Shown in pieces: positions 8,408 to 17,448 of a stretch of DNA of 64,000 bases. This stretch comes from Sediminibacterium sp. (GTDB lineage: Bacteria; Bacteroidota; Bacteroidia; Chitinophagales; Chitinophagaceae), in NCBI GenBank assembly GCA_017983845.1, contig JAGOAO010000002.1:124001-188000 (forward strand). The letters are read 5' to 3'. How positions within the stretch are numbered: position 1 is the stretch's first letter; each line of letters opens with the position of its first letter. The notes beneath the pieces were generated by a model. That model had not been told where the DNA came from and ran no database searches. It worked only from the letters and a program-made list of their open reading frames with translations. The position numbers were made by a program, and so were the translations under genes.

Positions 8408-9603
8408 TTCCATCCATCAGGACCGCATTCAATGCGCAGTTTACAGAAGCAAGCTATCAACAGTATCTGTCTATTTTAAATGCGGAATTCAAAGAAAGTA
8501 TCCCCTTTAGAATTGCAGAGACCCCTGTATTTATAGATAAGTCATTTAAAGAATCATTACTTGCGGCGGGCGATGCTATTTGTCAATTTATTACCCAGCC
8601 GAATTTCGGCGCATTAACAAACCAATCCATCCCCGAAGGATTGCATATACCTAACGAACAAGCTTTCCCCGATTGTTTAGTGATTGACTTTGCGATTGCA
8701 GAAGGAAAAGAAGGCAGGGCAGTTCCAGCATTGATTGAATTACAAGGATTCCCATCACTTTTTGCATTTGAATTATTGCAATCAAACGCACTCGCATCGG
8801 CCTATACTTTGCCAAAAGGATTCAGTCCATTTTTAAATGGCTACAATGCAAGTACTTACCTTGATTTTTTGTCAAGCATCATCAAGGGAGCTACTGCAAA
8901 ACATACCATTCTTTTAGAGATCAAACCTTATGAACAAAAAACTAGACTTGACCTATTACTGACCGAGAAATGGTTGAATGTGCCCATTGTCTGTCTATCT
9001 GAAATTTACAAAAAGGGCAAGTCGCTTTATTATAAAAAAGAAGGTGTTGAATTTAAAGTAGAACGCATCTACAACCGTGTAGTCTATGACGAATTAATGC
9101 AACAAGAAGCAATTTTTAAAACTCAATTTGATTTATTCCAATCTATAGCGGATATTGAATGGGTCAATCACCCACACCATTTTTTTAGAATAAGTAAATA
9201 CCTATTGCCGCTATTAAAGCATGCCTCAGTACCTGAAGCATTTATTTTAGCAGATTGGATGAAGGATCAAAGCTTATGCAATGTAGATGCATTTATTTGT
9301 AAGCCTCTATTTTCTTTCGGAGGACAAGGGGTCATGCTGCAGCCAACAAAGGAATCTCTTGAAGCAATTCAAGACCCACAAAATTGGATCTTACAAAGAA
9401 AGGTACAATACGCGGCAGCAATCAATACCCCTTCTGGTCCTTCTAAAGCAGAAATTAGACTATTCTATTTCTGGGACAAACACTTGAATCGCTATGTGGC
9501 AACCAATAATTTAACAAGAATCAGTAAAGGGCCAATGATTGGCGTTAGCTATAATGATACTGCCACCTGGATAGGTGGCAGTATCAGCTATTTTGAACAA
9601 TAA
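8404..9603 (+). CDS. ATP-grasp-like protein of unknown substrate
   Basis: A 399-residue protein with no family name that I can assign securely. The C-terminal third looks like an ATP-grasp fold: K300 in CKPLFSFGGQGV resembles the nucleotide-binding lysine and flexible glycine loop, followed by WILQRKVQYA, EIRLFYFWD and a final NNLTRISKGPMIG segment with candidate metal and phosphate ligands. The N-terminal two thirds include VPALIELQGFPSLFAFELL and are rich in aromatic residues. An ATP-dependent carboxylate-amine ligase would fit the upstream glutamine amidotransferase (ATGA overlap) and M42 peptidase, giving a make-and-trim cassette, but this is inference. A perfect 13-base-pair hairpin lies inside the last codons. 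Confidence 0.75.
   Translation: MIPSIRTAFNAQFTEASYQQYLSILNAEFKESIPFRIAETPVFIDKSFKESLLAAGDAICQFITQPNFGALTNQSIPEGLHIPNEQAFPDCLVIDFAIAEGKEGRAVPALIELQGFPSLFAFELLQSNALASAYTLPKGFSPFLNGYNASTYLDFLSSIIKGATAKHTILLEIKPYEQKTRLDLLLTEKWLNVPIVCLSEIYKKGKSLYYKKEGVEFKVERIYNRVVYDELMQQEAIFKTQFDLFQSIADIEWVNHPHHFFRISKYLLPLLKHASVPEAFILADWMKDQSLCNVDAFICKPLFSFGGQGVMLQPTKESLEAIQDPQNWILQRKVQYAAAINTPSGPSKAEIRLFYFWDKHLNRYVATNNLTRISKGPMIGVSYNDTATWIGGSISYFEQ
9555..9586 (+). terminator. Hairpin inside the 3' end of the ATP-grasp-like gene, possible terminator
   Basis: The arms TGATACTGCCACC (9555-9567) and GGTGGCAGTATCA (9574-9586) are perfect inverted repeats with a six-base loop. The stem lies 15 bases before the stop codon and is followed by GCTATTTTG, a weak T-run. 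It could end the three-gene operon from within the coding region or protect the transcript's 3' end. Confidence 0.45.
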
Positions 9604-9647
9604 TAATTACGCTAGTTTTATTTAACTGGGGTTGATTTTATATTTTC

Positions 9648-10787
9648 TTATTCCGACTTATTCATCCACATACCTAATAAGCTAAACGCATTCTTAACCA
9701 CCAAGGTCTTCCCTAATAAAGTTTTAGCTGCTTCATTATTTACAGAAACATACTCATTATTAGATTGGCTAATTTGAATTGCAATGGCTTCAAACTCATT
9801 CACACCGGTTTGAATAAAAACATAGTCCTTCCCTTGATATCTTTGTACCGCATCTATTGGTATTAATACAGCCTCGTTTGATTCAACAAATAAATCAGCA
9901 GTCAAGAACATACCAGGCAAAACATTTTTAGGTATTTGATCAAAATGACAATTTAATAAACCTGTTTTATCTTCATTGATGTTTTGAGATACAGCCAAAA
10001 TAGTCACTGGATACTTTTTAGATGGATCTTGTGTTAAAGCAACATTCCCTTTCATTCCTACTTTAAATCCAGCAATGTCTTTTTCATAAATAGTGATAGC
10101 AGCATGAATGTCATTTGGATCCATGATTTCTAATAAGATATCCTGAGGTGTAACATACTTTCCTCTATTGATATTCACTTTGGTAATATAACCGCCAATA
10201 GGAGCAATTAATTGAACCATGCTTGTCATTTTTTCGGTAGTCAATGTCTCGGGTTGAATATTGATTAGCTTTAATTGCTCTGACAATGCTTTAAGCTGTA
10301 TCGCATTTGCATTGTATTCGGCTTGTAATTGTTGGAAAGATTTTTTACTAACTGCTTCCTGCGTTAGAAGTGTTTTTTGTCGATCTATGTCCTGTTGCAA
10401 GAAGTTCAATTTAACCTTAGCCGCTAAATAATTTTCTTGCAATTGTACATAAGCGGGATCTTTCACCGTAGCCAATACCTGACCCTTTTTAACATAAGTA
10501 CCTGGTATTAAATTAATGTCTTGCACATACCCTCCCATTGGGATACTTACAGAAGCGATGCCTGTCGGAGGTACATCTACCACACCATTTAGCCTTGCGA
10601 TGCCTTTCATTTTACCTTGTTGAATGGTCGCAAACCCTAATTGCGCAAGCTTGGCTTGGTCCTTTGATAATTGAACTTTATTCACTGAATCCACATTTGA
10701 TTCAACCGCTACAGTTGCTTGTTTTGGGTCAGTTCCGCAACCTGCTAATAAAATTGCAGTAAATAAGATGGTATATATTGTTTTCAT
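9648..10787 (-). CDS. RND efflux periplasmic adaptor (membrane fusion protein), lipoprotein
   Basis: A 379-residue membrane fusion protein of the CusB/CzcB type. Residues 1-17 form a lipoprotein signal with the lipobox LLAGC, so the mature protein should be anchored in a membrane by C17. The order is the usual one: barrel-sandwich hybrid halves (VSIPMGGYVQDINLIPGTYV and IAPIGGYITKVNINRGKYV) around a coiled-coil hairpin of about 60 residues, then beta-barrel and membrane-proximal domains (VLIPIDAVQRYQGKDYVF). It links the pump to the outer-membrane channel. The gene is the last of the efflux operon, 19 bases after the RND-TolC fusion. I see no metal-binding Met/His-rich N-terminal domain. Confidence 0.93.
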   Translation of the reverse strand: MKTIYTILFTAILLAGCGTDPKQATVAVESNVDSVNKVQLSKDQAKLAQLGFATIQQGKMKGIARLNGVVDVPPTGIASVSIPMGGYVQDINLIPGTYVKKGQVLATVKDPAYVQLQENYLAAKVKLNFLQQDIDRQKTLLTQEAVSKKSFQQLQAEYNANAIQLKALSEQLKLINIQPETLTTEKMTSMVQLIAPIGGYITKVNINRGKYVTPQDILLEIMDPNDIHAAITIYEKDIAGFKVGMKGNVALTQDPSKKYPVTILAVSQNINEDKTGLLNCHFDQIPKNVLPGMFLTADLFVESNEAVLIPIDAVQRYQGKDYVFIQTGVNEFEAIAIQISQSNNEYVSVNNEAAKTLLGKTLVVKNAFSLLGMWMNKSE

Positions 10788-10806
10788 TGTATACTATTTG
10801 AACCTA

Positions 10807-13800
10807 TTATTTTGATAATAAATAATAAATGGTGGATTGATTAAGATTAAATAATTCTAGTGACTCTAAAGCTTGTAATTCAATTTGCTGCACTTGGCTC
10901 ATGGCATTTGACCATTCTATATAATTAATTTGCCCTTCCTTAAATGACAGATTAGCCATATTTGCCATTTTTGTTGCATTTGGAAGCAGGACTTTTTGGA
11001 TATGCTGGTACAAGGCTATAGATTGTTGGTAATTGCTCCAAGCTTTTTGAATCTGTAATTTCAAGTCAAACAATGACTTCTCTTTTTCAAGCGCCACTAT
11101 CGTTTCGTTCGCTTGACTGGCTTTCACTTTCTGCTTCACACCCGACCTAAAAACAGGAATGTTGAATCCCACCGTTACAGAATTGAATCTTGCTTGGTCG
11201 CTTGGATTCATTCGAAAACTTTGATTGGTATAGCCCATCGCCACCTGAGGCAAAATTTTTGATTTTGCTATTGCCGTTTCATCCAATGCCGTCTTTAATT
11301 TTTGTTGCCAAAATAAACTCAATGGATGATTCGTCAAGATGGTCGTATCTAACAATTTGGGCTCAAACCTTAACCCATCCGCTGGTAAAATGCTATTTGG
11401 TTCTTGCAGAAGGATGGAAAACTGATTTTGAATGCCCATTAAGTCGTTGTGGTTTTTAATCATTTGCTGTTGATGCAAGCTCACCCAGTTTTGCATATTC
11501 ATTTGTTCTAGCCCATTGTCTTGACCCGCTTTGAATCTTGCCTCTACTGCAGCCAATTGCTTTGCATACATTGAATCCAATCGGTTGTACAGATCTTGTT
11601 TGGCTAGTTGAAATTGCAATTGAACATACAATTGTTCTACCCCATGCTTGATAAAATTTTGATCTAAAACAGCTTGATATCCATAAGTTTGACTGATCGA
11701 TTGATACCATTTTTTTTGGGCTTGGTATACTTGCGGCAGGTCCAAGACTTGTTCTGCCGAGTATTTTGAATCCTTAAAACTACTATTCACTTGACCCAGT
11801 TCACCCCTCAGCGTTAAATTAGCAGGTGAAAAACTAGATTTCGTGAGTGTATTATAATACGCCATTTGTGCTTCTGAAGTCTTTAGTGTTGGAGACACTA
11901 AGATTGCTTGCTCAATCACTTGTGAAAGTGGCTTTTTTACAGGCCTATTTTGAGCTTGTAAACCAGTAGCATTCATTCCAATAAGCAATAAGACAATTGT
12001 AATAGTAGCTTGTCCAATACGTTTTTTCTCAAACAATTGGTAAAAAATAGGCAATACAAATAGTGTTAGTAAGGTCGCCGATAATAATCCCCCTATCACT
12101 ACTGTTGCCAATGGTTTCTGCACTTCTGCTCCAGCTCCACTACTGATTGCCATTGGGATAAATCCAAGTGAAGCAACAGAAGCTGTAATCAAAATTGGCC
12201 TTAACCTTGTTTTAGTAGCTGTGACGATGATGTCTAAAATTGACCTATGAGGTTCCATCGCTAATTTGTTCATTTCGGTTAATAATACGATTCCATTTAA
12301 TACGGCAACGCCAAACAATGCAATAAATCCAACACCCGCAGAAATACTAAAAGGCATGCCTCTTAGCCACAATGCAAAAACACCACCAATCGCAGAAAAA
12401 GGAATTGCGGAAAAAATCAATAAACAATGTTTGATATTATTGAAGGCGAAAAATAACATCACTAAAATTAATAACAAAGCCACTGGTACCGCAATTTGTA
12501 AACGACTTACCGCGTGTTCCAGATTTTCAAATTGTCCTCCATAAACAACATAATATCCTGGAGGAAATTGAATAGACTTTTTAACTTTATTCTGCACTTC
12601 TGTAACCACGGTTTTAACATCTTTACCTCTTACATTAAACCCAACCACAATTCTTCTAGCCGCATCTTCTCTTTGGATTTGATAAGGACCTTCTTCCATC
12701 TTAACTTCCGCCAATTCATACAATGGAACTTGTTTGCCATTGCCCACAGACACCATCAAGTTTTTAATTTGCTGCCAGTCTTTCTTTTGAACAGCATTTA
12801 ACCTCACCACTAAATCAAATCGTCTATCTCCCTCAAACACTTTCCCTGCAACACCACCTGCATAGGCAGATTGTATGACCTGATTCACTTCTTTAATATT
12901 TGCTCCATATCTTGCAATGGCTGCTCTATTAAAGTGCACAACAACCTGAGAGATCCCTGTGACTGTTTCTGTGTATAGATCTTTTGCGCCTTCTACTTCT
13001 GAAATTAAATTGCCCATCAATGCTGCATATTTTGCTAAGCTGTCCAGGTTTTCTCCAAATATTTTACATGACACGTCTTGTCTTGATCCTGTCATCAATT
13101 CATTAAAACGCATTTGAACAGGATACTGAAATCCTGAACTAATACCTGGTACTTGTGACATGACTTTACCCATGGTGTCGGCTAATTGGTCAAAAGTTTT
13201 TGCAGATACCCAATCTTTTTTGTCTTTTAGAATAATCATTAAATCAGAGGCTTCCATTGACATTGGATCTGTAGGTATTTCACCTGCGCCAATTTTAGTG
13301 ACAATTTTTTCGATCTCTGGAAAACGATCAAGCAGTAATTTAGAAGCTTTTTGTGTTGCATCTAAAGTTGTATTCAAGGAGCTTCCGCTTAATAATCTTG
13401 TATCTACTGCAAAATCTCCCTCTTCTAATTTAGGAATAAACTCTCCACCCAATGTGGTTAATAATACCAAAGCGCCAATAAATACGGCAATGGTTAAGCC
13501 TACAATCTGCTTAGGCATCTTTAAGACTTTTGCCAACAATGGTTCATAGAAATCTTCTAGCTTTTGCATGTACTTGTCTGTCAAGGTTTCTTTTTGTACC
13601 CTATTTCTATTCAACACCCAGGCACTCATCATTGGCACATAAGTAATGGATAAAATGAATGCTCCTATCAATGCAAAAGAAACAGTTTGCGCCATTGGCT
13701 TAAACATCTTTCCCTCTATACCCGTTAAGGACAAAATTGGCAAGTACACAATCAATATAATAATTTGTCCAAAAGCTGCAGCACCCATCATTTTATTAGA

Positions 13801-15132
13801 CACTTGTCCAACAATGGCATTCATCTCTGTTTTATCTAATTGATTGTGTTGTCCTTTTTTAGAGCTATGGTACAATTGATGCAAAACTGCTTCTACAATA
13901 ATGACCGCTCCGTCCACCAAGAGTCCAAAATCCAATGCACCCAAACTCATTAAGTTTCCACTGACTCCAAATAAATGCATTAAGATAAATGCAAACAACA
14001 TAGCCAAAGGAATCACAGACGCAACTACCAATCCTGCTCTAAGATTGCCTAAGAAAAGGATCAAAACAAAAATCACAATCAAAGCACCTTCCAATAAATT
14101 TTTAGACACAGTTCCTATCGCATTGTCTACCATTTTAGTTCTATCTAAAAATGCTTCAATCACAACACCTTCTGGCATAGACTCTTGAATGGTTGCAATT
14201 TTGGTTTTAATATCTGCAATGACTTGCTTGCTATTCTCACCCTTTAACATCATCACCACCGCTCCTGCCACTTCACCATCTGCATTGTAAGCTGTTGCGC
14301 CAAATTTAGTTGCTTCTCCCAACTTCACTTCCGCTACATCTCTAATTAACAAAGGCATGCCATTGGCTAAGGTTTTTACAGGAATCGCTGCAATTTGTCC
14401 CATGCTATCCACCATCCCTTCGGTTCTGATAAACAATACACCTGGCCCGTGTTCAATATAAGCACCACCCGCATTTTGATTGTTGTCATTTAAGGCAGTA
14501 TAAATATCATTCACCGATAAATCATATTGTTTCAGCAACTCTGGATTCACACTCACTTCGAATTGCTTTACAGCACCACCGAAACTACTTACGTCGGCCA
14601 CGCCAGGAGTACCTAATAATTGTTTTCGAACAATCCAATCCTGCATCGTTCTTAATTCCGTTAAACTATATTTTCCTTCATAGCCTTTTTTTGGCCTTAC
14701 CACATATTGATAGACCTCTCCCAAACCGGTAGTTAATGGACCTAATTCTGGAATACCCATGCCGTCGGGCATTTGAGATTTAACCGTTATCAAACGTTCT
14801 GACACCTGTTGTCTTGCCCAATAGATATCAATATCATCATTGAAAACGAGGGTAACTAAACTTAATCCAAATCTTGAGAAACTTCTTTGCTCAATGATAC
14901 CCGGCACATTTCGAGTCGCTTGTTCAATTGGCACTGTAATTAAGCGCTCTACGTCCGGCGCACCAGCACTTGGCACAGACGTTATAATCAACACTTGGTT
15001 ATTCGTAATATCCGGCACTGCATCTATGGGTAATTTCGAAATGGAATAAATCCCTCCTAGCACCAATGCAAATAAACCCAAGAGTACAACTAACTTATTC
15101 TTAATAGAGAACTGTATAATTTTCGATAACAT
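10807..15132 (-). CDS. CzcA/CusA-family heavy-metal RND pump fused to a TolC-like outer-membrane channel
   Basis: A 1441-residue fusion. Residues 1 to about 1037 are a complete HME-RND pump; TM4 carries DFGLLVDGAVIIVE with D401, D407 and E414, the proton-relay acids of CzcA (D402/D408/E415). That DFG form is typical of divalent-cation (Zn, Co, Cd, Ni) pumps rather than CusA, which reads AIG there. An extra hydrophobic segment (about 1038-1060, ending LQAQ) looks like an internal signal or thirteenth helix that would place the last ~380 residues in the periplasm; these are an outer-membrane efflux protein domain with long helical repeats. Such fusions are known in Bacteroidota. The pump draws on the proton gradient; the metal is inferred, not proven. 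Confidence 0.93.
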   Translation of the reverse strand: MLSKIIQFSIKNKLVVLLGLFALVLGGIYSISKLPIDAVPDITNNQVLIITSVPSAGAPDVERLITVPIEQATRNVPGIIEQRSFSRFGLSLVTLVFNDDIDIYWARQQVSERLITVKSQMPDGMGIPELGPLTTGLGEVYQYVVRPKKGYEGKYSLTELRTMQDWIVRKQLLGTPGVADVSSFGGAVKQFEVSVNPELLKQYDLSVNDIYTALNDNNQNAGGAYIEHGPGVLFIRTEGMVDSMGQIAAIPVKTLANGMPLLIRDVAEVKLGEATKFGATAYNADGEVAGAVVMMLKGENSKQVIADIKTKIATIQESMPEGVVIEAFLDRTKMVDNAIGTVSKNLLEGALIVIFVLILFLGNLRAGLVVASVIPLAMLFAFILMHLFGVSGNLMSLGALDFGLLVDGAVIIVEAVLHQLYHSSKKGQHNQLDKTEMNAIVGQVSNKMMGAAAFGQIIILIVYLPILSLTGIEGKMFKPMAQTVSFALIGAFILSITYVPMMSAWVLNRNRVQKETLTDKYMQKLEDFYEPLLAKVLKMPKQIVGLTIAVFIGALVLLTTLGGEFIPKLEEGDFAVDTRLLSGSSLNTTLDATQKASKLLLDRFPEIEKIVTKIGAGEIPTDPMSMEASDLMIILKDKKDWVSAKTFDQLADTMGKVMSQVPGISSGFQYPVQMRFNELMTGSRQDVSCKIFGENLDSLAKYAALMGNLISEVEGAKDLYTETVTGISQVVVHFNRAAIARYGANIKEVNQVIQSAYAGGVAGKVFEGDRRFDLVVRLNAVQKKDWQQIKNLMVSVGNGKQVPLYELAEVKMEEGPYQIQREDAARRIVVGFNVRGKDVKTVVTEVQNKVKKSIQFPPGYYVVYGGQFENLEHAVSRLQIAVPVALLLILVMLFFAFNNIKHCLLIFSAIPFSAIGGVFALWLRGMPFSISAGVGFIALFGVAVLNGIVLLTEMNKLAMEPHRSILDIIVTATKTRLRPILITASVASLGFIPMAISSGAGAEVQKPLATVVIGGLLSATLLTLFVLPIFYQLFEKKRIGQATITIVLLLIGMNATGLQAQNRPVKKPLSQVIEQAILVSPTLKTSEAQMAYYNTLTKSSFSPANLTLRGELGQVNSSFKDSKYSAEQVLDLPQVYQAQKKWYQSISQTYGYQAVLDQNFIKHGVEQLYVQLQFQLAKQDLYNRLDSMYAKQLAAVEARFKAGQDNGLEQMNMQNWVSLHQQQMIKNHNDLMGIQNQFSILLQEPNSILPADGLRFEPKLLDTTILTNHPLSLFWQQKLKTALDETAIAKSKILPQVAMGYTNQSFRMNPSDQARFNSVTVGFNIPVFRSGVKQKVKASQANETIVALEKEKSLFDLKLQIQKAWSNYQQSIALYQHIQKVLLPNATKMANMANLSFKEGQINYIEWSNAMSQVQQIELQALESLELFNLNQSTIYYLLSK

Positions 15133-15213
15133 AATATAATTTCTTATTCAACATAATGAATGGACATGACTTACCTAGGCAAGCAATATCATTAATAGCA
15201 AATGAAAATTAAT

Positions 15214-15597
15214 TTAGGCGCGTGGAGGCTGGAAGATGGCATTCAATTTGGTAGATAGATCGAATCGGTCATCTATCGCAGGATAAGTTTTGCTAATCGC
15301 AAATTCAATGGGTTGAATGCTGAAATTTTTTGGAGCAAAAACACTCACAAAATTTAAAAGAGAGATGGTTCTGTTGGATGACTTAAAAGGCAATTCCATG
15401 TCTTGCTGAAAATCGCTATCATAGGTTTGAACAGAAAAATAATGGATGTCTATGAATTGACTAAAACTGATACCTTTTGTAATTTGTTGATGCGTTTTAT
15501 AATGCCCAACCAAATTAGGCAGTTTCAATAATTGATAAGCCTCTGTAGCTCCGAGGAGATACAGAGACATCAAAAATATTGTAAGTGCTTTTTTCAC
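15214..15597 (-). CDS. Small exported protein of the metal-efflux operon, unknown function
   Basis: A 127-residue protein with a clear N-terminal signal peptide (KKALTIFLMSLYLLGATEA). The mature part has the pattern LLKLPNLVGHY, FSQFIDIHYF and DMELPFKS, which I associate with small proteins found beside RND metal pumps in Bacteroidota; this association is from memory of the family, not a search. There are no cysteines and few histidines, so it is probably not a metal chelator itself. It lies 81 bases upstream of the pump gene and 9 bases downstream of the outer-membrane protein gene, on the same strand. The role is unknown. Confidence 0.7.
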   Translation of the reverse strand: MKKALTIFLMSLYLLGATEAYQLLKLPNLVGHYKTHQQITKGISFSQFIDIHYFSVQTYDSDFQQDMELPFKSSNRTISLLNFVSVFAPKNFSIQPIEFAISKTYPAIDDRFDLSTKLNAIFQPPRA

Positions 15598-15606
15598 CCT
15601 ATAAAG

Positions 15607-16410
15607 TTAGGGCTTTTTTCGCTGTTTTGCTTTAGGCAAGGCATTGAAAAATAGGTAATCTACACTAAGGTATAAGCTGTTATTGGTCATTCTATTCGTC
15701 TTCTCTAATAAGGCAAACCTATATCCAAGGTTTACTTTGGCCTGACTATTAAAGATAAACTGCACAGCAGGGGCCGCATCTAAATACTGGCCCTTGCCCG
15801 AAAATAGCTTTTGCCCCAATAGCTCTAGATATAGATTCACATTGGTTTGCCCATAAGAGGAATAGCGCTTAGGATAGACCAACAATCCATTAGAAAAACT
15901 ATACTGGAAAGCATTCTTCCCATCATGTTGGCTCCAATCTTGCTTTTGAACATAGCCAAGGGTTAGTGAACTGGCCCATTTATGTTTCAGCTGAGTCAAG
16001 ATCAATCCGCCTCCTAGCACAGATTCTTCCCCATCCAATAAAACCGCATTGGCGTGCACCGCAGTTTTATTGGTTTGGATCGATTTGGCATATACAGCCA
16101 AACGAGTATGCCTATACATGGCATCCTTGGTATAAAAACGATACTGTGCATAAGCGTCTGCCCCAGCATAGTTTGTTCCTAGATACAAGGATAGTTTTTT
16201 ACTTAATCCAAATTGTAATTGAGTGTGTTGATTGTTTCTATTGCTACTGCCTCCCATTTTTTGGAAACTATGTTTCATCACCATCGCTCTTGCTGGCTTG
16301 GTACTAGCTGGCTCTGTAAACACATAGAGTTCCTGTGCTAGCAATGGCGCCATTGCAAAGATTGCAAACAACAAACAAAAAAAACGAATGGACATAAAAA
16401 GCCTATTCAT
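15607..16410 (-). CDS. Putative outer-membrane beta-barrel protein of the efflux operon
   Basis: A 267-residue protein with a signal peptide ending at about MAPLLAQ. The mature part alternates polar and hydrophobic residues in short strands (LQFGLSKKLSLYLGTNYAG, ASSLTLGYVQK, QAKVNLGYRFALLEK, LYLSVDYLFF), as expected for an outer-membrane barrel. It has no recognised catalytic motif. The ATG at 16410 overlaps the stop region of the HMA-protein gene by 8 bases, so translation is probably coupled; a second ATG at 16395 gives an equally good signal peptide. Its place in the metal-efflux run suggests a role in metal or envelope physiology, but a generic transporter-like function cannot be excluded. 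Confidence 0.75.
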   Translation of the reverse strand: MNRLFMSIRFFCLLFAIFAMAPLLAQELYVFTEPASTKPARAMVMKHSFQKMGGSSNRNNQHTQLQFGLSKKLSLYLGTNYAGADAYAQYRFYTKDAMYRHTRLAVYAKSIQTNKTAVHANAVLLDGEESVLGGGLILTQLKHKWASSLTLGYVQKQDWSQHDGKNAFQYSFSNGLLVYPKRYSSYGQTNVNLYLELLGQKLFSGKGQYLDAAPAVQFIFNSQAKVNLGYRFALLEKTNRMTNNSLYLSVDYLFFNALPKAKQRKKP

Positions 16411-16972
16411 ATACCAAACTTTGAACACCAAATCCAGCATCTGTTACGGCCAATTTGATTTGATCAATTGCTACTTTTTTATCTGCCTTAAATGTTAAAA
16501 TATACATTGACTTTTCAATGTCCACTTTTACATCCGCAACAAATTCTAATGAAGTCAGCGCCTTGAAAATCGCTTTTGAGCACATTGAGCAAGTCAATCC
16601 AGACGCGACCAATGTTACTTTCTTAATTTCAGCAGGCAATACTGCAGCTGTAGTATCACGATCGTATTTACAACATTCATGTAAGGCATCATAAGCGGAT
16701 TTAGTTGCAGTTTTATGCTCTGTATCATAACCTACAGCCGCAATAGCCGTTTCGATCTTATCTAAACTTGTTTTACTGTCAAACATCAGTGTCAACAATT
16801 TAGCATCCATATCCCAACTTGCAGAAGTTGCACCAGCAGATTTAGCCGCTTTTTCGATACTAGATTTACACATGCCGCAATTTCCAGATACTTTTAATTT
16901 TGTAGAATTTTGTGCATAGATAGCAGTTGTTGTGGTAAAAAATAACCCAACCAATAATAATAGATTTTTCAT
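16403..16972 (-). CDS. Exported protein with two heavy-metal-associated (HMA) domains
   Basis: A 189-residue protein with a signal peptide of about 20 residues (ending IYAQ) and two HMA domains. The first has the metal-binding pair C32/C35 (GNCGMCKSS) and spans about residues 24-88; the second has C128/C131 (GLTCSMCSKA) and spans about 117-187. The linker carries a CC pair at 100-101 (HECCKYD). HMA domains usually hand soft metals such as Cu(I) between partners; here the protein should act in the periplasm, ahead of the RND pump in the same run of genes. The frame opens at 17020, but the ATG at 16972 gives the proper signal peptide. Metal identity is inferred. Confidence 0.9.
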   Translation of the reverse strand: MKNLLLLVGLFFTTTTAIYAQNSTKLKVSGNCGMCKSSIEKAAKSAGATSASWDMDAKLLTLMFDSKTSLDKIETAIAAVGYDTEHKTATKSAYDALHECCKYDRDTTAAVLPAEIKKVTLVASGLTCSMCSKAIFKALTSLEFVADVKVDIEKSMYILTFKADKKVAIDQIKLAVTDAGFGVQSLVYE

Positions 16973-17073
16973 AAAATGAATTTTAATGTTTCGTAAAAAG
17001 AAAATGAACAATACAACCAATTCAAGCTTTAATTCAAGCCGAATCTGTGTTCAATAAAAGAGTGACATTAAAA

Positions 17074-17433
17074 TCAAATTAAATAAAGACAATCCAATTG
17101 GTATATTGGAGGTCCCGAGCAGCACATCCCCTTTGTGGTATGCAATAAAGCAATCTTTACTGAATCAACAATAGGTGATGAAGCTAGCATATAGAAATCA
17201 ACCGGACTTGTAATGGGTTGAACAAAATGATTGATGGACTGAACTGCTGAGGACTGATGTTGGTCTTGCTTTTTAATGAAGGTTGTTTTTTCTGAACAAC
17301 AACTGTCTTTTTTAGACGGCTTCATGCAAGCGCATTTTTGAACCTTACCTGCACATAAATGCGTTTTCACAGTAGCTCCAATACTAGAGAGACTATAAAC
17401 AAACAAAAGCAGTATGGTCAAAAATTGTTTCAC
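17074..17433 (-). CDS. HYC_CC_PP-type small exported cysteine-rich protein
   Basis: A 119-residue protein with a signal peptide (KQFLTILLLFVYSLSSIGA) followed by the family pattern: HLC near residue 26, paired cysteines (CAC, then CC in SCCSEK), and a late CCSGPP segment that gives the PP of the family name. Members occur beside metal-efflux genes across Bacteroidota and are probably periplasmic metal-binding accessory proteins, though no activity is established to my knowledge. It is the first gene of the efflux run, about 100 bases upstream of the HMA protein and 15 bases downstream of the putative porin gene, so it may also be read from the porin transcript. Confidence 0.75.
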   Translation of the reverse strand: MKQFLTILLLFVYSLSSIGATVKTHLCAGKVQKCACMKPSKKDSCCSEKTTFIKKQDQHQSSAVQSINHFVQPITSPVDFYMLASSPIVDSVKIALLHTTKGMCCSGPPIYQLDCLYLI

Positions 17434-17448
17434 AACATAAAGTTAGTG

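Noticed and set aside
13160..13549. Plus-strand open frame of 129 codons inside the RND pump
   Set aside because: Antisense shadow of the pump gene with no start context or domain.
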